Source: Eutrema japonicum
Lineage: Eukaryota > Streptophyta > Magnoliopsida > Brassicales > Brassicaceae
Direction: 5' to 3'
Length of the DNA: 64,000 bases
NCBI GenBank assembly: GCA_030161315.1
Contig: BSQW01000008.1
Location: forward strand, 13,454,001 to 13,518,000
Under the pieces are notes generated by a model that saw only the letters and a list, made by a program, of their open reading frames with translations, was not told the origin of the DNA and did no database searches. The position numbers and the translations under genes were made by a program. Positions 1-11,374 of this stretch are shown here, one piece after another (position 1 is the first letter of the stretch; the number at the start of each line of letters is the position of its first letter).

Positions 1-190
1 GATGACCAAGCGAACGGTTTTTCAACAAACCGTACAATAACCCCCAAAGGCGAAGCACGGATGTAGTCCCCTACCTCTTTTCCAACAGCTATTGCAACCT
101 CTTCCAAAAAATTAATTGATGCTTTTGGCAGGCTCCAGTTCACAACCAAGTAAATATAATCGCAAGGGGAATCCCAAATCCACATTTGTT
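1..190 (-). CDS. Possible partial exon, unrecognised protein
   Basis: Read on the minus strand, this stretch stays open to the window edge for about 62 codons. It encodes a Trp-rich start (MWIWDSPCDY) followed by a hydrophobic helix-like segment with a VGKEVGDY motif and a RASPLGVIVRF strand. The pattern faintly recalls the DUF4283 domain of Brassicaceae LINE/zinc-knuckle proteins, but the match is too weak to name it. An in-frame stop lies about seven codons upstream of the first Met. The gene continues outside the window. It could equally be a transposon relic. Confidence 0.25.
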
Positions 191-2180
191 TGAGTCGACA
201 TCATGAAAAAAATGCTTGAATCCATATAGAGAAAATATAAAACATACTTAATTCACCAAATCTAGAAGAAGTTGCATAAGATACAATCGAGTTTGAAGTT
301 CCACAAAATCTAAAGATTCGTTCACGGACATCAAAAAACACTAAACGACAAACTAAAACAATATAAAGTCATAAACCATATAGCAAATAATTCGTTTAAA
401 GCCATCATATATTAACTACTTCAAATTCCACATCAAAGTAACGCAAATTCAACAGGTTAAGCTTAATTCTTAACGCAAATTCAAATTCCACTTCAGAGAA
501 ATTCCATAACTATGTTTGCTCACTCAAACTCATCGAATCTAAGTCACCAAATCAAGTTAAAACTAGAGTCACTAGTCTCCAAAATCAGCTTGTGTATTTA
601 TACTAATCACGAGATTGGCTACCAATCAATTTTCAATAAAAATTGTATATGTCAAGATCAATCGACATTCGACAATCACAATTAAAACATACATCAGCAT
701 GTCGTATGTTCACATGTAGAGAACACATACTGTGTAGTGTTAAGTGAAGAAGACGTACTAAAATATCTAATTTTTTGGATGAACGCTGACAATAATTTGA
801 GTTATTTCGGTGGTGAGAGACCTGTGAAAAACAAAGACATGAATCAGAAAGTTCTGATAGTGGTTTGTAATAGATCGGGTACAAAAAACATGGAGACACA
901 ATAAAATGCACAACCGATAATATTTCATCTCAAATATGATAAAAAAGTGAGCAGATTTTTCCAAAAATGTTAATATCCCTATATGGATTATGATTTCTTC
1001 TGAGACACAAACAGGAACCGAGGGAAGATATTAGTACAAAGATGATAAATTGGATCCTAAAGTTATCCTTTCATCCATTGAATCAATCAAATATCATTAA
1101 AATAAGATCCTATGAAAAAATATTTGTTGTTATCGTAATTGAGATCATCACATGTTTCCTTTAGCTTGACCAAGCTCGTTTTTGCATTTGCAACCAATCT
1201 TAATAAAGTACGAACTTGCTCACTTACCAGAGTGTCAGAGACAATTATTAGCACCCTCCAGTGATTGATCAGAACCAAATTGACTATTTCTGCACTGTCA
1301 TTCCCTTCCCATTATCACCCTCCAAGAGGGAAAGCTGCAATTTTTACAAAATTTAATTACCTTCAGTTATTTCAAGGACTGAAATTTCATAGACAGATTC
1401 AACAGAAGACATCATTTCATCAAATGGGTATCACATAAATTTTTCTTATATGATTTCACCGATTTGACCCAAAAGAATCTCAAGTATTTAGATCAATTCA
1501 ACAACAATATATAATCTGAACCCAATCCAATAGTCTAAAATAAATTTATTCACACAACACATCTGAAATCAGATGAGTCAAATTCGCAATAGCACCCAAA
1601 ACTCAAACATCAAACATATATTACTCTTTGGATTAAGATTTGAAACAATAATCTAGGTTGTATACTAAAGCTACCGATTCAAAACTCATTGAATGATATC
1701 TCGGGAGTTTGAAGCTCATAAGAGTTTTGAAAGTCGACAATGGAATCAATACATACAGAAGTTAAAAAGACGATAGGAGAAAACCTTTCGGGAGATGACG
1801 GAAGAGAAGACACGGATAAGTTAGATTCTTTCGATGAACAAAAAAAGTTGATTTAGGGTGAGAGAGAAGAGAGAGATTAATTGTTTTTTGTTTTTTGGCA
1901 AAAGAATATGATATCTATCGTTGATATCAAAAATATTAAAAGAATAATGAAAACTAAATTTCCTTTTTTGATTAGTATTAATTAATTAATTAATTTGTTT
2001 TTTATGTATCAAAAATAAATAAATAATTATTATATATTATTTTATAGAAACAAATTTAACATAATTATAAAAGGGTAATTTGGGAATTATATAATTACTT
2101 AAGTGATTAGTAGGTTATGTGAGTAATAATAAATATAATGAGTTATTCTAGCTATTCAAAATAAAAAATGGGTTAGTGTG
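191..2180. other. AT-rich stretch without a supported gene
   Basis: No reading frame here looks like a known protein. Two short minus-strand frames (633-911 and 1087-1278) are open, but neither shows a family motif or clear flanking splice sites. A pyrimidine-rich minus-strand run near 1790-1870 resembles a plant 5' untranslated region, so this could be introns and leader of a minus-strand gene reaching into 1-190. That is inference only. From about 1900 the DNA is simple AT-rich sequence leading into the Harbinger element. Confidence 0.3.
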
Positions 2181-2349
2181 GGTAAATAATTCAAAAAATT
2201 ATACCAAAATTCATCATTTTTCGTACTTTATAAATAGAGACTTGGTTCATTAGATTTGAACACATAAAAAAAAAACCATCTTCTGAACAATATTTTCTAT
2301 TTACCTTTCATAAACTTTCGTTTTAACTTTTTCAGTCTTCTCTCAGAAA

Positions 2350-2625
2350 ATGGATCCAAACAATAACTCTTCTAACACCCAAAATTCGTCTAATTACCTT
2401 TTTAACTACCCAAATCCCAACAATTATCCATTTCAAAATCTATCTTCCAACCAACCCCGAAATATGCCAAATTATGGTTTTTCACCAAGTTTTTTCATGC
2501 TGTCAGCTGTTCCAAACTATCATCCGTACTACGGTTCGGCGATGTCATATTCATCTCAACCACTCCCTTATTTTTCTGCTTCGGCGGATAATTATATTGT
2601 TCCAGACTATGGAATATTAGTCTAA
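2350..2625 (+). pseudogene. Truncated N-terminus of Harbinger ORF1 (Myb/SANT-like)
   Basis: The 91-residue frame starts MDPNNNSSNTQNSSNY and is closely similar to the first about 75 residues of the full-length ORF1 at 45273, an Asn/Pro/Tyr-rich low-complexity leader. The similarity ends near 2585, before the Myb-like DNA-binding domain. In PIF/Harbinger elements this second protein binds element ends and helps import the transposase into the nucleus. Without the Myb domain this copy should not do so. A TATA-like tataaata lies about 120 bp upstream of the ATG, as in the other copy. Confidence 0.7.
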
Positions 2626-3409
2626 ACCTAAAAAAATTGAGATTACTGTTAAATTAAACAAAAAAACAAAAAAACTATAGCCATTTGATTTTGGACTAAC
2701 CTTTATTTGAAGTTTAATTATTACTTTATAAATACCCGCACCAAACCGAGTAGCCACAATCATTATGGATTGTTAAATCATAAATTATATGCTTTAAGTC
2801 GAATATAGTTCACACATCTCCATAGGAACATAAACATGAATATACCAATAATAAATTTATTTTAATTTTTGTGAAGTCCAAGAGACCAAGACTATCAGTT
2901 CTTCTATTTATAGACGCTATTTGTTTCTTATGGAATTTAATTTGGTAAGACAATAAAAGTTACAATTATATTCTCGTATTTAAATTTGGCTCAAAAGGAT
3001 CCAAATTATGCTCAGAAGACTTGCATAAATCTAGAGCCAGCCTCTGAAAAATTAAGGATTTTACAAGAGTGATGTAATAATAAAAAAACCTATAAAAATA
3101 TTTTTTTTAAAGGATTTGGTACGACGTCCATGTGGTGGGTGACTAATCATGGTTTTACTAGTACCTCTACAGTAAATAATCATAATTATTAAACAATTTT
3201 TTCTATCACTAATATGAACCCCACCGACTCCAATAATTTTGTTTTCTCAGCAAAGCCACTAGTGTGATGAATTATTTGGAAAATAATTGTAGTAACAAGT
3301 GGTTATCTGTACGATGTTACTCCATATTTGTCTTTTTTCTCCTTTAATAATGTTTGTTTGTCGTTTTCTCCTTTAATAATGTTTGTTTGTCGCTTTCTTC
3401 TTTAATAAT

Positions 3410-3600
3410 GTAATCCGTGAATTTCGGTTTTTAATGGCATAATCTTATCCTCGAACCACTCAACTTGATTTAATAATGCTGTCGAGTGCCTATGACTTTT
3501 TCGTCAATGTAATCCGCGAATTTCGGCTTTTAATGGCAGAATCTTATCCTCCAACCACTCAACTTGATTAATAATGTTGTCGAGCGCCCATGACTTATTT
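3410..3600 (+). repeat. Tandem duplication of about 98 bp before transposase
   Basis: Two adjacent diverged copies start at about 3410 and 3508, each opening with tgtaatccg and ending with tatgact or catgact. Copy 2 of the Harbinger element has only weakly related spacer here, so the duplication seems specific to this copy. Confidence 0.65.
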
Positions 3601-3681
3601 GGTTCCATTTTCTTATAAATGGGGACTCATTCTTCAGTTTATGTACCAATACCACAAATCTCATCTCACTAAAAAATCTCA

Positions 3682-4942
3682 ATGGATCCATCAAAATTTT
3701 CTTTTGATATCGAAGCTTACAAAAGGCAGTCTGAAATTGAAGATACGTATATCCTCAACCATTTTAGCGAGCGCCGAAAGAAAATAGATGAAGCCTATCC
3801 ACCTCGTAGGAAGAGAAGACACTTCAACAGAGATCATGCAGCGGCAAATCAAAGACTGATTGACGACTACTTTGCCAATCATCCTACATACGACGATGCA
3901 ATGTTTCGTCGGCGATTCCGGATGCGAAAACATGTTTTCCTCCGGATAGTTGGGGACCTATCAAGCAGTGACGACTACTTCACCCAAAGATTTGACGCAG
4001 CCAATAAAGAAGGTATATCTCCATTATCAAAATGTACCACGGCCATGCGAATGCTAGCTTATGGTGTAGCGGCCGATGCGGTGGATGAATACATCAAAAT
4101 TGGAGGTACTACAGCTCTGGAGTGCTTGCGAAGATTTTGTAAGGGAATCATACAATTGTACGAGCAAGAGTATCTCAGAGCCCCAACACAAGAGGACCTG
4201 CAGAGAATTTTGCATGTTAGTGAACTACGAGGGTTCCCGGGGATGATTGGGAGTATTGATTGCATGCACTGGGAATGGACCTACAGCGTGGGAAGGACAA
4301 TTTACTAGGGGAGATAAGAGAACCACCACTGTTATTCTTGAAGCAGCCGCATCCCATGATCTATGGATCTGGCATGCTTTTTTTGGATGTCCAGGCACAT
4401 TGAACTATATAAACGTTCTAGATCGTTCACCAGTGTTTGATGATGTTGAAAAGGGAAATACTCCAAGAGTGAACTTCTTCGTGAACCAACGTCCGTATAA
4501 TATGGCGTACTATCTTGCTGACGGTATCTATCCTTCTTATCCTACTTTCGTCAAATCGATTAGGCTTCCTCAAAGTGAGCCGGACAAGTTATTTGCAGAA
4601 GTTCAGGAGGGATGTCGGAAGGACATCGAACGTGCATTTGGAGTGTTGCATGCTCGATTTAAAATCATTCATGAACCAGCTCGCATGTGGGACATAGCCG
4701 ATCTGGCTATCATTATGAGGTCATGTATCATATTGCATAATATGATTGTTGAGGATGAGCGTGATACATATACTCAACGATGGAACGATTATGATCAATC
4801 TGAGGCAAGTGGGTCTAGTACACCGCAACCATTCTCGACCGAGGTGCTACCTGCTTTTGCAAATCACGTCCGTGCTAGATCTGAGTTGCGTGATTCAAAT
4901 GTGCATCACGAATTGCAAGCAGATCTAGTCAAACACATATAG
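3682..4942 (+). pseudogene. Harbinger DDE_Tnp_4 transposase, frameshifted
   Basis: Frame 1 (3682-4308) holds the N-terminal helix-turn-helix-like region (FRRRFRMRKHVFLRIV) and the first catalytic Asp in GSIDCMHWEW. Frame 2 (4247-4942) carries on with AWEGQFTRGDK, the fold GCPGTLNYINVLDRS and the third acidic residue in DIERAFGVLHARF, ending with the usual LHNMIVEDERD tail. Compared with the copy at 46771-47982, about 10 nt are missing after the GGAATGG of HWEW, near 4279, which causes the frame change. The second catalytic Asp (NDINVL in copy 2) is Tyr here (NYINVL), a second independent inactivating lesion. Confidence 0.85.
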
Positions 4943-5445
4943 GCAAGATTCGGAATGTCTCGTGATTAAAAAGATTTCCAAGTTTGTGAGTTTAGTCTAT
5001 TGTACTATTTAAGTTATGTATGTTTTATTGGTTGTATTGTGTGCTTCTTATTTTACTGTATTGCATTTTAAGTTTTTCGTAATTTTATTTGTTTTAATAA
5101 TGATTCTCTCTATTCTCGTTTTTATTAATTGCATTTTTTTAATTAAGAACATAAAAAATAAATAAAACAAAAAAATAAAAAAAATATTTCATTCTTAATT
5201 ACCCTAATTGAATTTCAAACGATAGTCGTTAATAATAATAACTAATTAGATTAACTAAAACATAAAATAAATTAAAAATAATGAAATAAAAAATGGTGGG
5301 GTAGGGTGTTGAATATTATTAAACAAACTATTGTAGAATATAAAATTTTGGTGGGTATTGAATTATTAGGTGGAAGAGAGAAAAGATGATATGGAAGAGA
5401 AAAATATGATGTGGAGGGTGTTGAAAAAAAAAACCATTGTATATA

Positions 5446-7518
5446 GTCTCATATTGTCTCTTAAAGACACTTACTTTTCTTTTGAATTTTATTTTAATAT
5501 GTTAAAGAGCCTATGTTAAAATCTAAACATTCTTTTATTTTTCTAGTAAACTAGCATTTTCATCATCTTACGTTTCATTATGGACAATAGTACAAAATAT
5601 AGTACTTATTTATAAAATTATTAATTTTTTGAGATATTTGCATTCCAAGTGACTTTTTTTTTATTCTTCAATATAAAATAATGATTTTACTTATGTTTTT
5701 TATTCGTCCGCGTATTATACATAGTTGATTTCGTGTATTATTGTACATGGCACTAGTAGAAAGTCAAGTTGTATACAGTATAATAAGTGATAATTCTCAA
5801 ATTAAATTTAGAAAGTATTAAAAACTTTATAAAATGTTTTAAAAATGACAAAATAGCCAATGCTCCTTAATTTTTTTTTAACACATATCCAATATGTCAT
5901 CCACAAGTTAACACTTTTTCATTTTAAATGACGATTTTTTCCCTACTAAAATACTACTTTTGCACAAATACTACTTTTGCACAAAGTTTTGAAAAATGCT
6001 AAAAACTAATAAAAATTAAAATAAGTGTCAATTCATGCAAAACACTATTTATTATATACAAATGTTTTATTTGTTTTGTTAGTTATAACTTTATCCAAGA
6101 GATTTAGTTGGGTGGTAAAAGCCCGGATTACCCTTGTTACCAAAAAACAAAAAACTTACAAGTTTACAATTTTTTTAAACTTCTTATATGTTTATTAATA
6201 ACTGGAATAATATCCGTAAATTACATGGATAGTACTCAAACTTCCAGCCTCAATTGGTTTTACTTCACAAAACTTATAACTTTTTTTTTGCTTTTAACTA
6301 TACAGACTTTCTAAACTCATCCGATTGTTTAAGGTCGGCTAAATCCTAATTTAAAACCCCTAATAAACCGAGAATTAAATTTAATGTTAAAACTTACAAA
6401 CTTCACTGAAGCTAGTGATGATAAGCCGAAACTAAAACTAAACCGAGAGTACAACCTAAATCCTAGAAATCGATTTGGGGAAATTTTTAAATAGGGTTTG
6501 TTTTTTTGTATTCTGAGAGAACGAATTTTTCAATTTAATGCTGAGATTTTTGAAGGTGGGGGAGGCGATTTTAAAGCAATAACAATTTACCATAGAGAAT
6601 GACACCGTAAAGTATCTCCCCTTTCAAATCTCACCAATAAAATGCTTTCGTTCTTCGATTTGGAATACACACCACTGCTTTCCTGTGAATGATCTCTAAT
6701 ATTTTTTTGAAAAGGAATGATCTCTAATATTGGAATAATTGATTTAGCTCTTGGATGTGTTAAATGCCTCGGTCACATTGTTATCCATCCACCTCTTCGC
6801 AGCAGTTTCCTACTTTGAAAATACTATATATAGTCCAGTTGTAAAAAAAATTCTGCAAGGTTGTGTGGAAGATAATATTAATGCGATCTGTATAAAAAGA
6901 TCGTATTAATCTTTAAGTTTATGACAAAACAACTTGAGACTAAAAATCGGATTAGTATATATATATGTATAAAGACTAATTTCTTTATTAAATAAAAAAC
7001 TCGTTTAGATCTCGAAGAATCCCTCTCTCTCTAAATACTATAATGTTAAGTTACATGGTTGGTTTTGAGTTGGAAATCCATCTAACTTAACATGGTATCA
7101 GAGCCCAATATATAATGTTCAACCCGATATATTATCGACCCGACCCAAAGTTGGTCCATCGATCCATATCCGAACATACTGAGATTGATAGGCAAAAAGC
7201 CATCATCTCGAGAAGGCATAGGGAATATTATTCCTTTAGTTTTTAGCTATAAAAAAATAATTAAAAAAAACTCCTTTAGTTTGTTAGTTATAAAATAAAA
7301 CCCATGGTAAAAGGAAAGTACTATGCAATGCAACCCACTTGACCAAGTATACTAAAACATGGTGTGCGGAGACCACTAAAATCCAAAATCCATTATTAGT
7401 GACAAACGAAGTCGTCATAGCTTCAGCACTCTCTTTCTTATCTCCACCAGCTTCTTTTTTTTGGCCCAAGTCTCGACCATATGTTTCAAATCTCTTTAAT
7501 CGCTATACCATTCTATTC
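5446..7518. other. Upstream part of host block A, no gene
   Basis: This AT-rich DNA has no coding frame that I can support. Several stretches (from about 5460, near 6070-6230, and 7330-7400) match DNA at 36700-37050 and 36400-36470, upstream of the paralogous gene in block B, so the duplicated host block begins about here. Shared landmarks include 'gacacttactt', a run around 'ggaataa.atccgtaaa' and 'gtgtgcggagaccacta'. A Copia primer-site relic lies at 7093. Confidence 0.55.
7040..7110 (+). mobile_element. Copia LTR end and primer binding site relic
   Basis: The sequence ...aacttaaca followed by tggtatcagagccc (from 7093) is the LTR terminus plus the initiator-Met tRNA primer site typical of plant Copia elements. 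No gag or pol follows, so this is a fragment. The 5' limit of the LTR is unclear. Confidence 0.5.
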
Positions 7519-7526
7519 TATATAAA
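7519..7526 (+). promoter_or_regulatory. TATA box of cysteine-rich gene A
   Basis: A tatataaa motif lies about 60 bp upstream of the ATG at 7585. It sits in a block (tataaatgcataaacgtgag) that is conserved word for word upstream of the paralogue at 37500, which supports a real core promoter. Confidence 0.6.
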
Positions 7527-7584
7527 TGCATAAACGTGAGTCACAGTGATTAGGTCAATATAAGAGAAAGTTGAGAAGTATTAG

Positions 7585-8486
7585 ATGTCGTCTTCTATAG
7601 TTTCTTCAATGCTATTTCTTATCCTTCTTGTGTTTTCCCATCATATGGATGAAGCTTTTGGTGCTCAAACTGAAATCCGCAAACTTAGTGAGCTTTTTTC
7701 TTCTTCATCTTTTACATATCTTATATTTATGTTTTATTACTAGTGAAAGACAGGTTGATAATATTAAAAGATTTGAACCAGGTACAAGTATATGCACATA
7801 GTTTTCTTTCTTTAAATTTATTATATTATTTGAGAAAATCATATCTCTCTGCATCTCTCTTTTATAAAACCATATTACATTTATGAGTCGTTTATTTTCC
7901 AGATTTATAGACAAAATCATAGTATCTTCTATTTAAAAAAAAATTCATATTATAATTGTTTGAACTATATTATACACATATTTCTAAGTATATATATCTA
8001 TGTTATTTTTAAAACTCCGTTTTTTTTTAAGTATGCTATTTACTTACGTACTTACTAATCGCTTCGTTAATTAGTTCAGTACATAGATAAAAACAAAATT
8101 ATATATATCATTGAAATTACCGAAGGCTTGATGACGCTATAAATTGAAGTGTGAATTGTATGGGTGATGCAGAAGAGACGGTCAAGACGAGGAGGAGTTT
8201 GGAAGGCGATGACCACAGAAGCTCCAAAATGTGGATTGGACCGAGCATAACGAAACGTTGCTCGGGATTCAAAGCTTTTAAAAACATGGCGACCACTTTT
8301 CGTCCTGATCATGGTCATTTCCGTCCTCTTCCAGGAGGGTACTCGTCCTCCCTCTGTCCAGCCTGCAACTCGTACTCCTACTGTTATACTTTTAGCTGCA
8401 CCACCACCGAACACTGTGAATCGTTCAACGGCTCACCCATGACTTGCACTCGCTCCGAGGATTGTAGACGCATATCTGGCCATTGA
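7585..8486 (+). CDS. Small secreted cysteine-rich protein, copy A (spliced)
   Basis: Two-exon model. Exon 1 is 7585-7687, beginning MSSSIVSSMLFLILLVFSHH, a clear signal peptide probably cleaved near AFGA. Exon 2 is 8173-8486. The donor is A|GTGAGC and the acceptor GATGCAG|AAG, and the frame is kept across the intron. The mature part is basic at first (KTRRSLEGDDHRSS) and then carries eight Cys, in the order KRC, LCPAC, SYC, FSC, EHC, MTC, EDC, ending in GH. About 139 residues in all. The paralogue at 37500-38735 has the same structure and keeps the KNMATT core. A small secreted signalling or defence peptide is plausible, but the spacing does not match GASA, EPF or classical defensin patterns that I know. 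Function unknown. Confidence 0.65.
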
Positions 8487-9044
8487 TGGATCCGTAAAAC
8501 TTTAAATGCATCTATATATATCGTTGTGAGTTTTCTATGGTTCTTCGTTTCATATGGCTTGTGTGTTCCCATATTTAAATTTTAGATTTATCGGTTGCAA
8601 AATTTAATACATGTGTATGATATATACTCTGTTGAAAATTCTCTATTTTGCCTTTGTTAGTTGGAGTTGTAATATATATATAATGTTACAAGAATTTTAT
8701 AACCATGGACCATACATGGCCAATCTCTCAATATATAAATATTTTGAAATATTAAATCAAATTTTCTCTAAAAAAGGGGTTAAATTTTCTAGTACGTACT
8801 AATGTTTCTTCCCAATTAACGAGGGGTGAGTCGAGCTATATATACATATATATGGTTAGTTCTTCAGATTTTGAAAAACCGGATGCTATTTACCAAAAGA
8901 GCATAAGAAAGGTACCTTTAAAGAATGTACAACTCAGTTACCAAAAGAAAATCAGGAGTAAATGAAGCAAAGGCTATTTTTAGGCAGCAGTTAAACAAAA
9001 TTAAAAGATCTATGGTTTTATGGGATCATGGAGCTAATTTTGTT

Positions 9045-9275
9045 CTTTTTTTTTTTTTTTTTTTTTGGTGTCTTTCGGCCCCCGGGAATAATCCTAAACC
9101 CAAAGGCCCAGACTAATCTCTCGGGTGGGAGTGACACAGCTCACTTATAATGCTCCACTTGACCAAGTGCTTGTCCTGGTAATTTCGTTCCCCAGGGGAA
9201 TCGATTCCTGGCCTAGACCAACAGGACCGACACTCACCGCAGAAAGGGAACCATCCGACCACCAACAACTTGGTT
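9045..9275 (-). mobile_element. tRNA-derived SINE with poly(A) tail
   Basis: The element lies on the minus strand: its poly(A) appears as a T run at 9046-9066. Internally, ggaatcgattcccc resembles a Pol III B box and an A-box-like stretch (ttggtggtcgg) lies near the 5' end. It is flanked by perfect 13-bp direct repeats agctaattttgtt at 9032-9044 and 9276-9288, a target-site duplication. The size and structure fit Brassicaceae SINEs. The DNA on both sides continues in block B near 39780 without the SINE. Confidence 0.8.
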
Positions 9276-9454
9276 AGCTAATTTTGTTGCATTTATGGGA
9301 TTATTGGAGCCAATTTTCCTTAAATTTATGTGTGCCATAACTTTAGTCTAGCAATGGAATGAAACTTCATATTATATTTTATAGTATATTAAAAATAAGC
9401 ATGACTAAATACATAGATTTTATTAAGAGAAAAGAAAATTAGATTTTTTCGTCT

Positions 9455-9700
9455 TTATTTTTTTATTATTATGGACATTTTGGTCCACCTCTTTTTTATT
9501 GAGAAAATGCTTAATTTTGGTCCACCTCTTTTGGTCTTCCAATTAGCGTAGCAAGGACATTCTTCTTCATGCCCATATGTTCCTGACGGTACACATAAAC
9601 ATTTCTTCTTACAACATAGGTTGCAGAAGAACAAACATGGCTTCTTGTGAGATGTCGCTGAACATCGAAAATCACATGCCTTCGAGAACATCGAACTATT
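9455..9700 (-). pseudogene. GASA/Snakin C-terminal domain relic, copy A
   Basis: The minus-strand frame encodes most of a GASA domain: CDFRCSATSHKKPCLFFC, then NLCCKKKCLCVPSGTYG and EECPCYANW. GASA proteins are secreted 12-Cys peptides induced by gibberellin. Here the first Cys of the domain is lost (MFSKACDF where the other copy has ECPKACDF). The expected ending KCP-stop is displaced by a small direct duplication of 'ggtccacctctttt', giving GGPKLS and 20 extra residues. No signal-peptide exon lies upstream; the DNA goes straight into the end of the 11-residue-repeat gene, so about 2.3 kb present in block B is deleted here. Confidence 0.8.
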
Positions 9701-9756
9701 TTTTTTTTATTATAAACGCAAATAGAATTTAGAACATAAACTAAAACAAAAACCAT

Positions 9757-10163
9757 ACTTAGTGTTGATGAACCATTCCACCAAAGGAACTTCCCAAATC
9801 TCCAAATCGATTAAAGATTTTGAGGACAAGCAGGAATTTGCTATGAAAGGCCACCTCACTGTCTAATATATTCAAGAAGTCCTTTATTAGGCAGAGCAGC
9901 GTTTGCAATTTCTGAATAAGGCGAAATAATGTAGCCACAGCAGAGAAGAAGCTGCGAACATTAGCAATAACCGTAGCAAAGAAACTGCGAATTTTTGAAA
10001 CTATCGCAGTGAGAAACCACGAAGCTTAGATATAGCCGCAACAAAGAAATTGTGGATCTTAGCAATATAGCCAGCAAAGCAACCCCGAAGCTTGGCAACT
10101 GAAGAGGAGAATGTGTTATGAAACCACTTCGAAACCCTCGAAAACAAATTTCCCCAAAACATT
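9757..10163 (-). pseudogene. 11-residue-repeat helical protein, broken copy A
   Basis: This closely matches the intact gene at 42066-42470 on the same strand. The reading starts MFWGNLFSRVSKWFHNTF and runs through AKLRGCFAGYI and SKLRGF. A 1-bp deletion near 10012 ('gtgagaaacc' versus 'gtgaagaaacc') then shifts the frame and ends it at FSLR. The remaining repeats and the C-terminal part stay recognisable in another frame down to 9757. The upstream region (to about 10470) is also shared with block B. Confidence 0.75.
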
Positions 10164-10708
10164 TGATCTCCACTTCGATTATATGATTTAAATTTGGTAA
10201 AAAGTTTTTTTTTATTTTTAACATTAAATTTGGTAAAAAGTGGTGAGGAAAAGGGTGATGAATGGTTCTTTTTATATGGGTGTGCATGCATGCGATTGTC
10301 AATGTGTATGTGACCTTCAAAATTCTTTGAGTTTAACTATGGTCATATTCAAGTTCTCAACTATTAATTGCCAATTAATCCAATCAGAGACTGAACCGTG
10401 ACCAGGTTTGGTGAGTTTCTGCACTCTTTCGTGTGTATACATTTACAATGTACTATATGACTAAATTAAGTGGTCTTTATGTCTTCATGAAAATACTCTC
10501 TTCGTTCAAATTATTAGATGTTTTAAAATATTTGTTTGTTCCAATAAATTAGATGTTTTGTATTTTCTAGGTATTGTTATTGTTATTTTTCTTTATTTAC
10601 CTCTTTTTTTTTTGAAGAGTACCTCTATTGTTATTGTTCTTTTTCTCACCTCTTTTTTTTTTATTAGTTAAAAACAAAATCTTATACTAAAAAAGTTGAT
10701 GCTAAATA

Positions 10709-11374
10709 CTCCCTCCGTCCCAGTTTATAGGATTTTTTAGGATTTTTTTCATGTTCCAATTTATTAGATTTTTTCAAAGATTTAGGCATAAATCTAATTA
10801 CTATTAATCCAACAATTATTAAAAGAGTTTATGTCAAAGAAGTTCAAAAGCACACAAATTAAAGTCAAACATTATTAATTTTTTATTACTCATAGTCATC
10901 AACTATTATTCCAAACGTACTTTTTTGTAAACAAAGACAGAAATCTGAAACTAAAAAATGGAACATAAAGAAAGAAAGTCAAGAGATACTCAGTCGATCA
11001 TGAAGCCAATTTCTACTCCTACGTACAGAGATTATATAAGAACAACAATTAAAGCTTCGTCTTTCTTTTGGCTCTATTGCAAATTTTTGAATTTTTTGGT
11101 TTTAAACAGTTTATCAAAATTTTGGCTCCAATTTTATTGGTTTTCTAAAAATCTGTTAATGATATGTGTTCAATTGGATTAAGAAAACAAGAAGGAAAAT
11201 ACAACTTGAAGTTGACCGAGAATATGGAAGTGGCCATTTGCATTCTTTTTTTGTTTTTCTTCTTGTTTAGATTGTTTTTTAATTTGTTTATTAAATGATG
11301 ATAAGTGTACAATTTGTATTTTCTTAAACTGTGTGCAAAATTCTAAAAAATCCTATAAACTGGGATGGAGGGAG
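10709..11374. mobile_element. Stowaway-type MITE (Tc1/mariner), 666 bp
   Basis: The ends are ctccctccgtcccagtttat and its near-perfect inverted complement ataaactgggatggagggag, flanked by TA on both sides. This is the classic Stowaway terminal repeat. The open frame at 10958-11182 inside has no transposase features and is not called. A partial second Stowaway-like end (ctctcttcgttcaaattatt) lies at about 10498-10560 without a matching right end. Confidence 0.8.

Larger units (their letters stand above)
2190..5445 (+). mobile_element. Decayed PIF/Harbinger DNA transposon, copy 1
   Basis: This stretch matches the second element at 44844-48500 in layout: a TATA-like leader, the N-terminus of the Myb-like ORF1, a spacer of repeated 'cctttaataatg' units, then a DDE transposase. 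The 3' end reads gtgttg followed by an A run and ccattgta. Its complement begins tacaatgg, matching the acaatgg start seen at the 5' end of copy 2, so it is probably the terminal inverted repeat. The 5' end could not be fixed. Most of ORF1 is missing, replaced by about 700 bp of AT-rich DNA (2640-3320) in which I see nothing. The element cannot move by itself. Confidence 0.75.

Noticed and set aside
8076..8414. 112-residue minus-strand frame opposite cysteine-rich gene A
   Set aside because: It is the antisense of exon 2 and intron; a similar antisense frame in copy B reflects the shared sequence. No signal or domain.
10958..11182. 74-residue frame inside the Stowaway MITE
   Set aside because: No transposase motif, and MITEs are non-coding.
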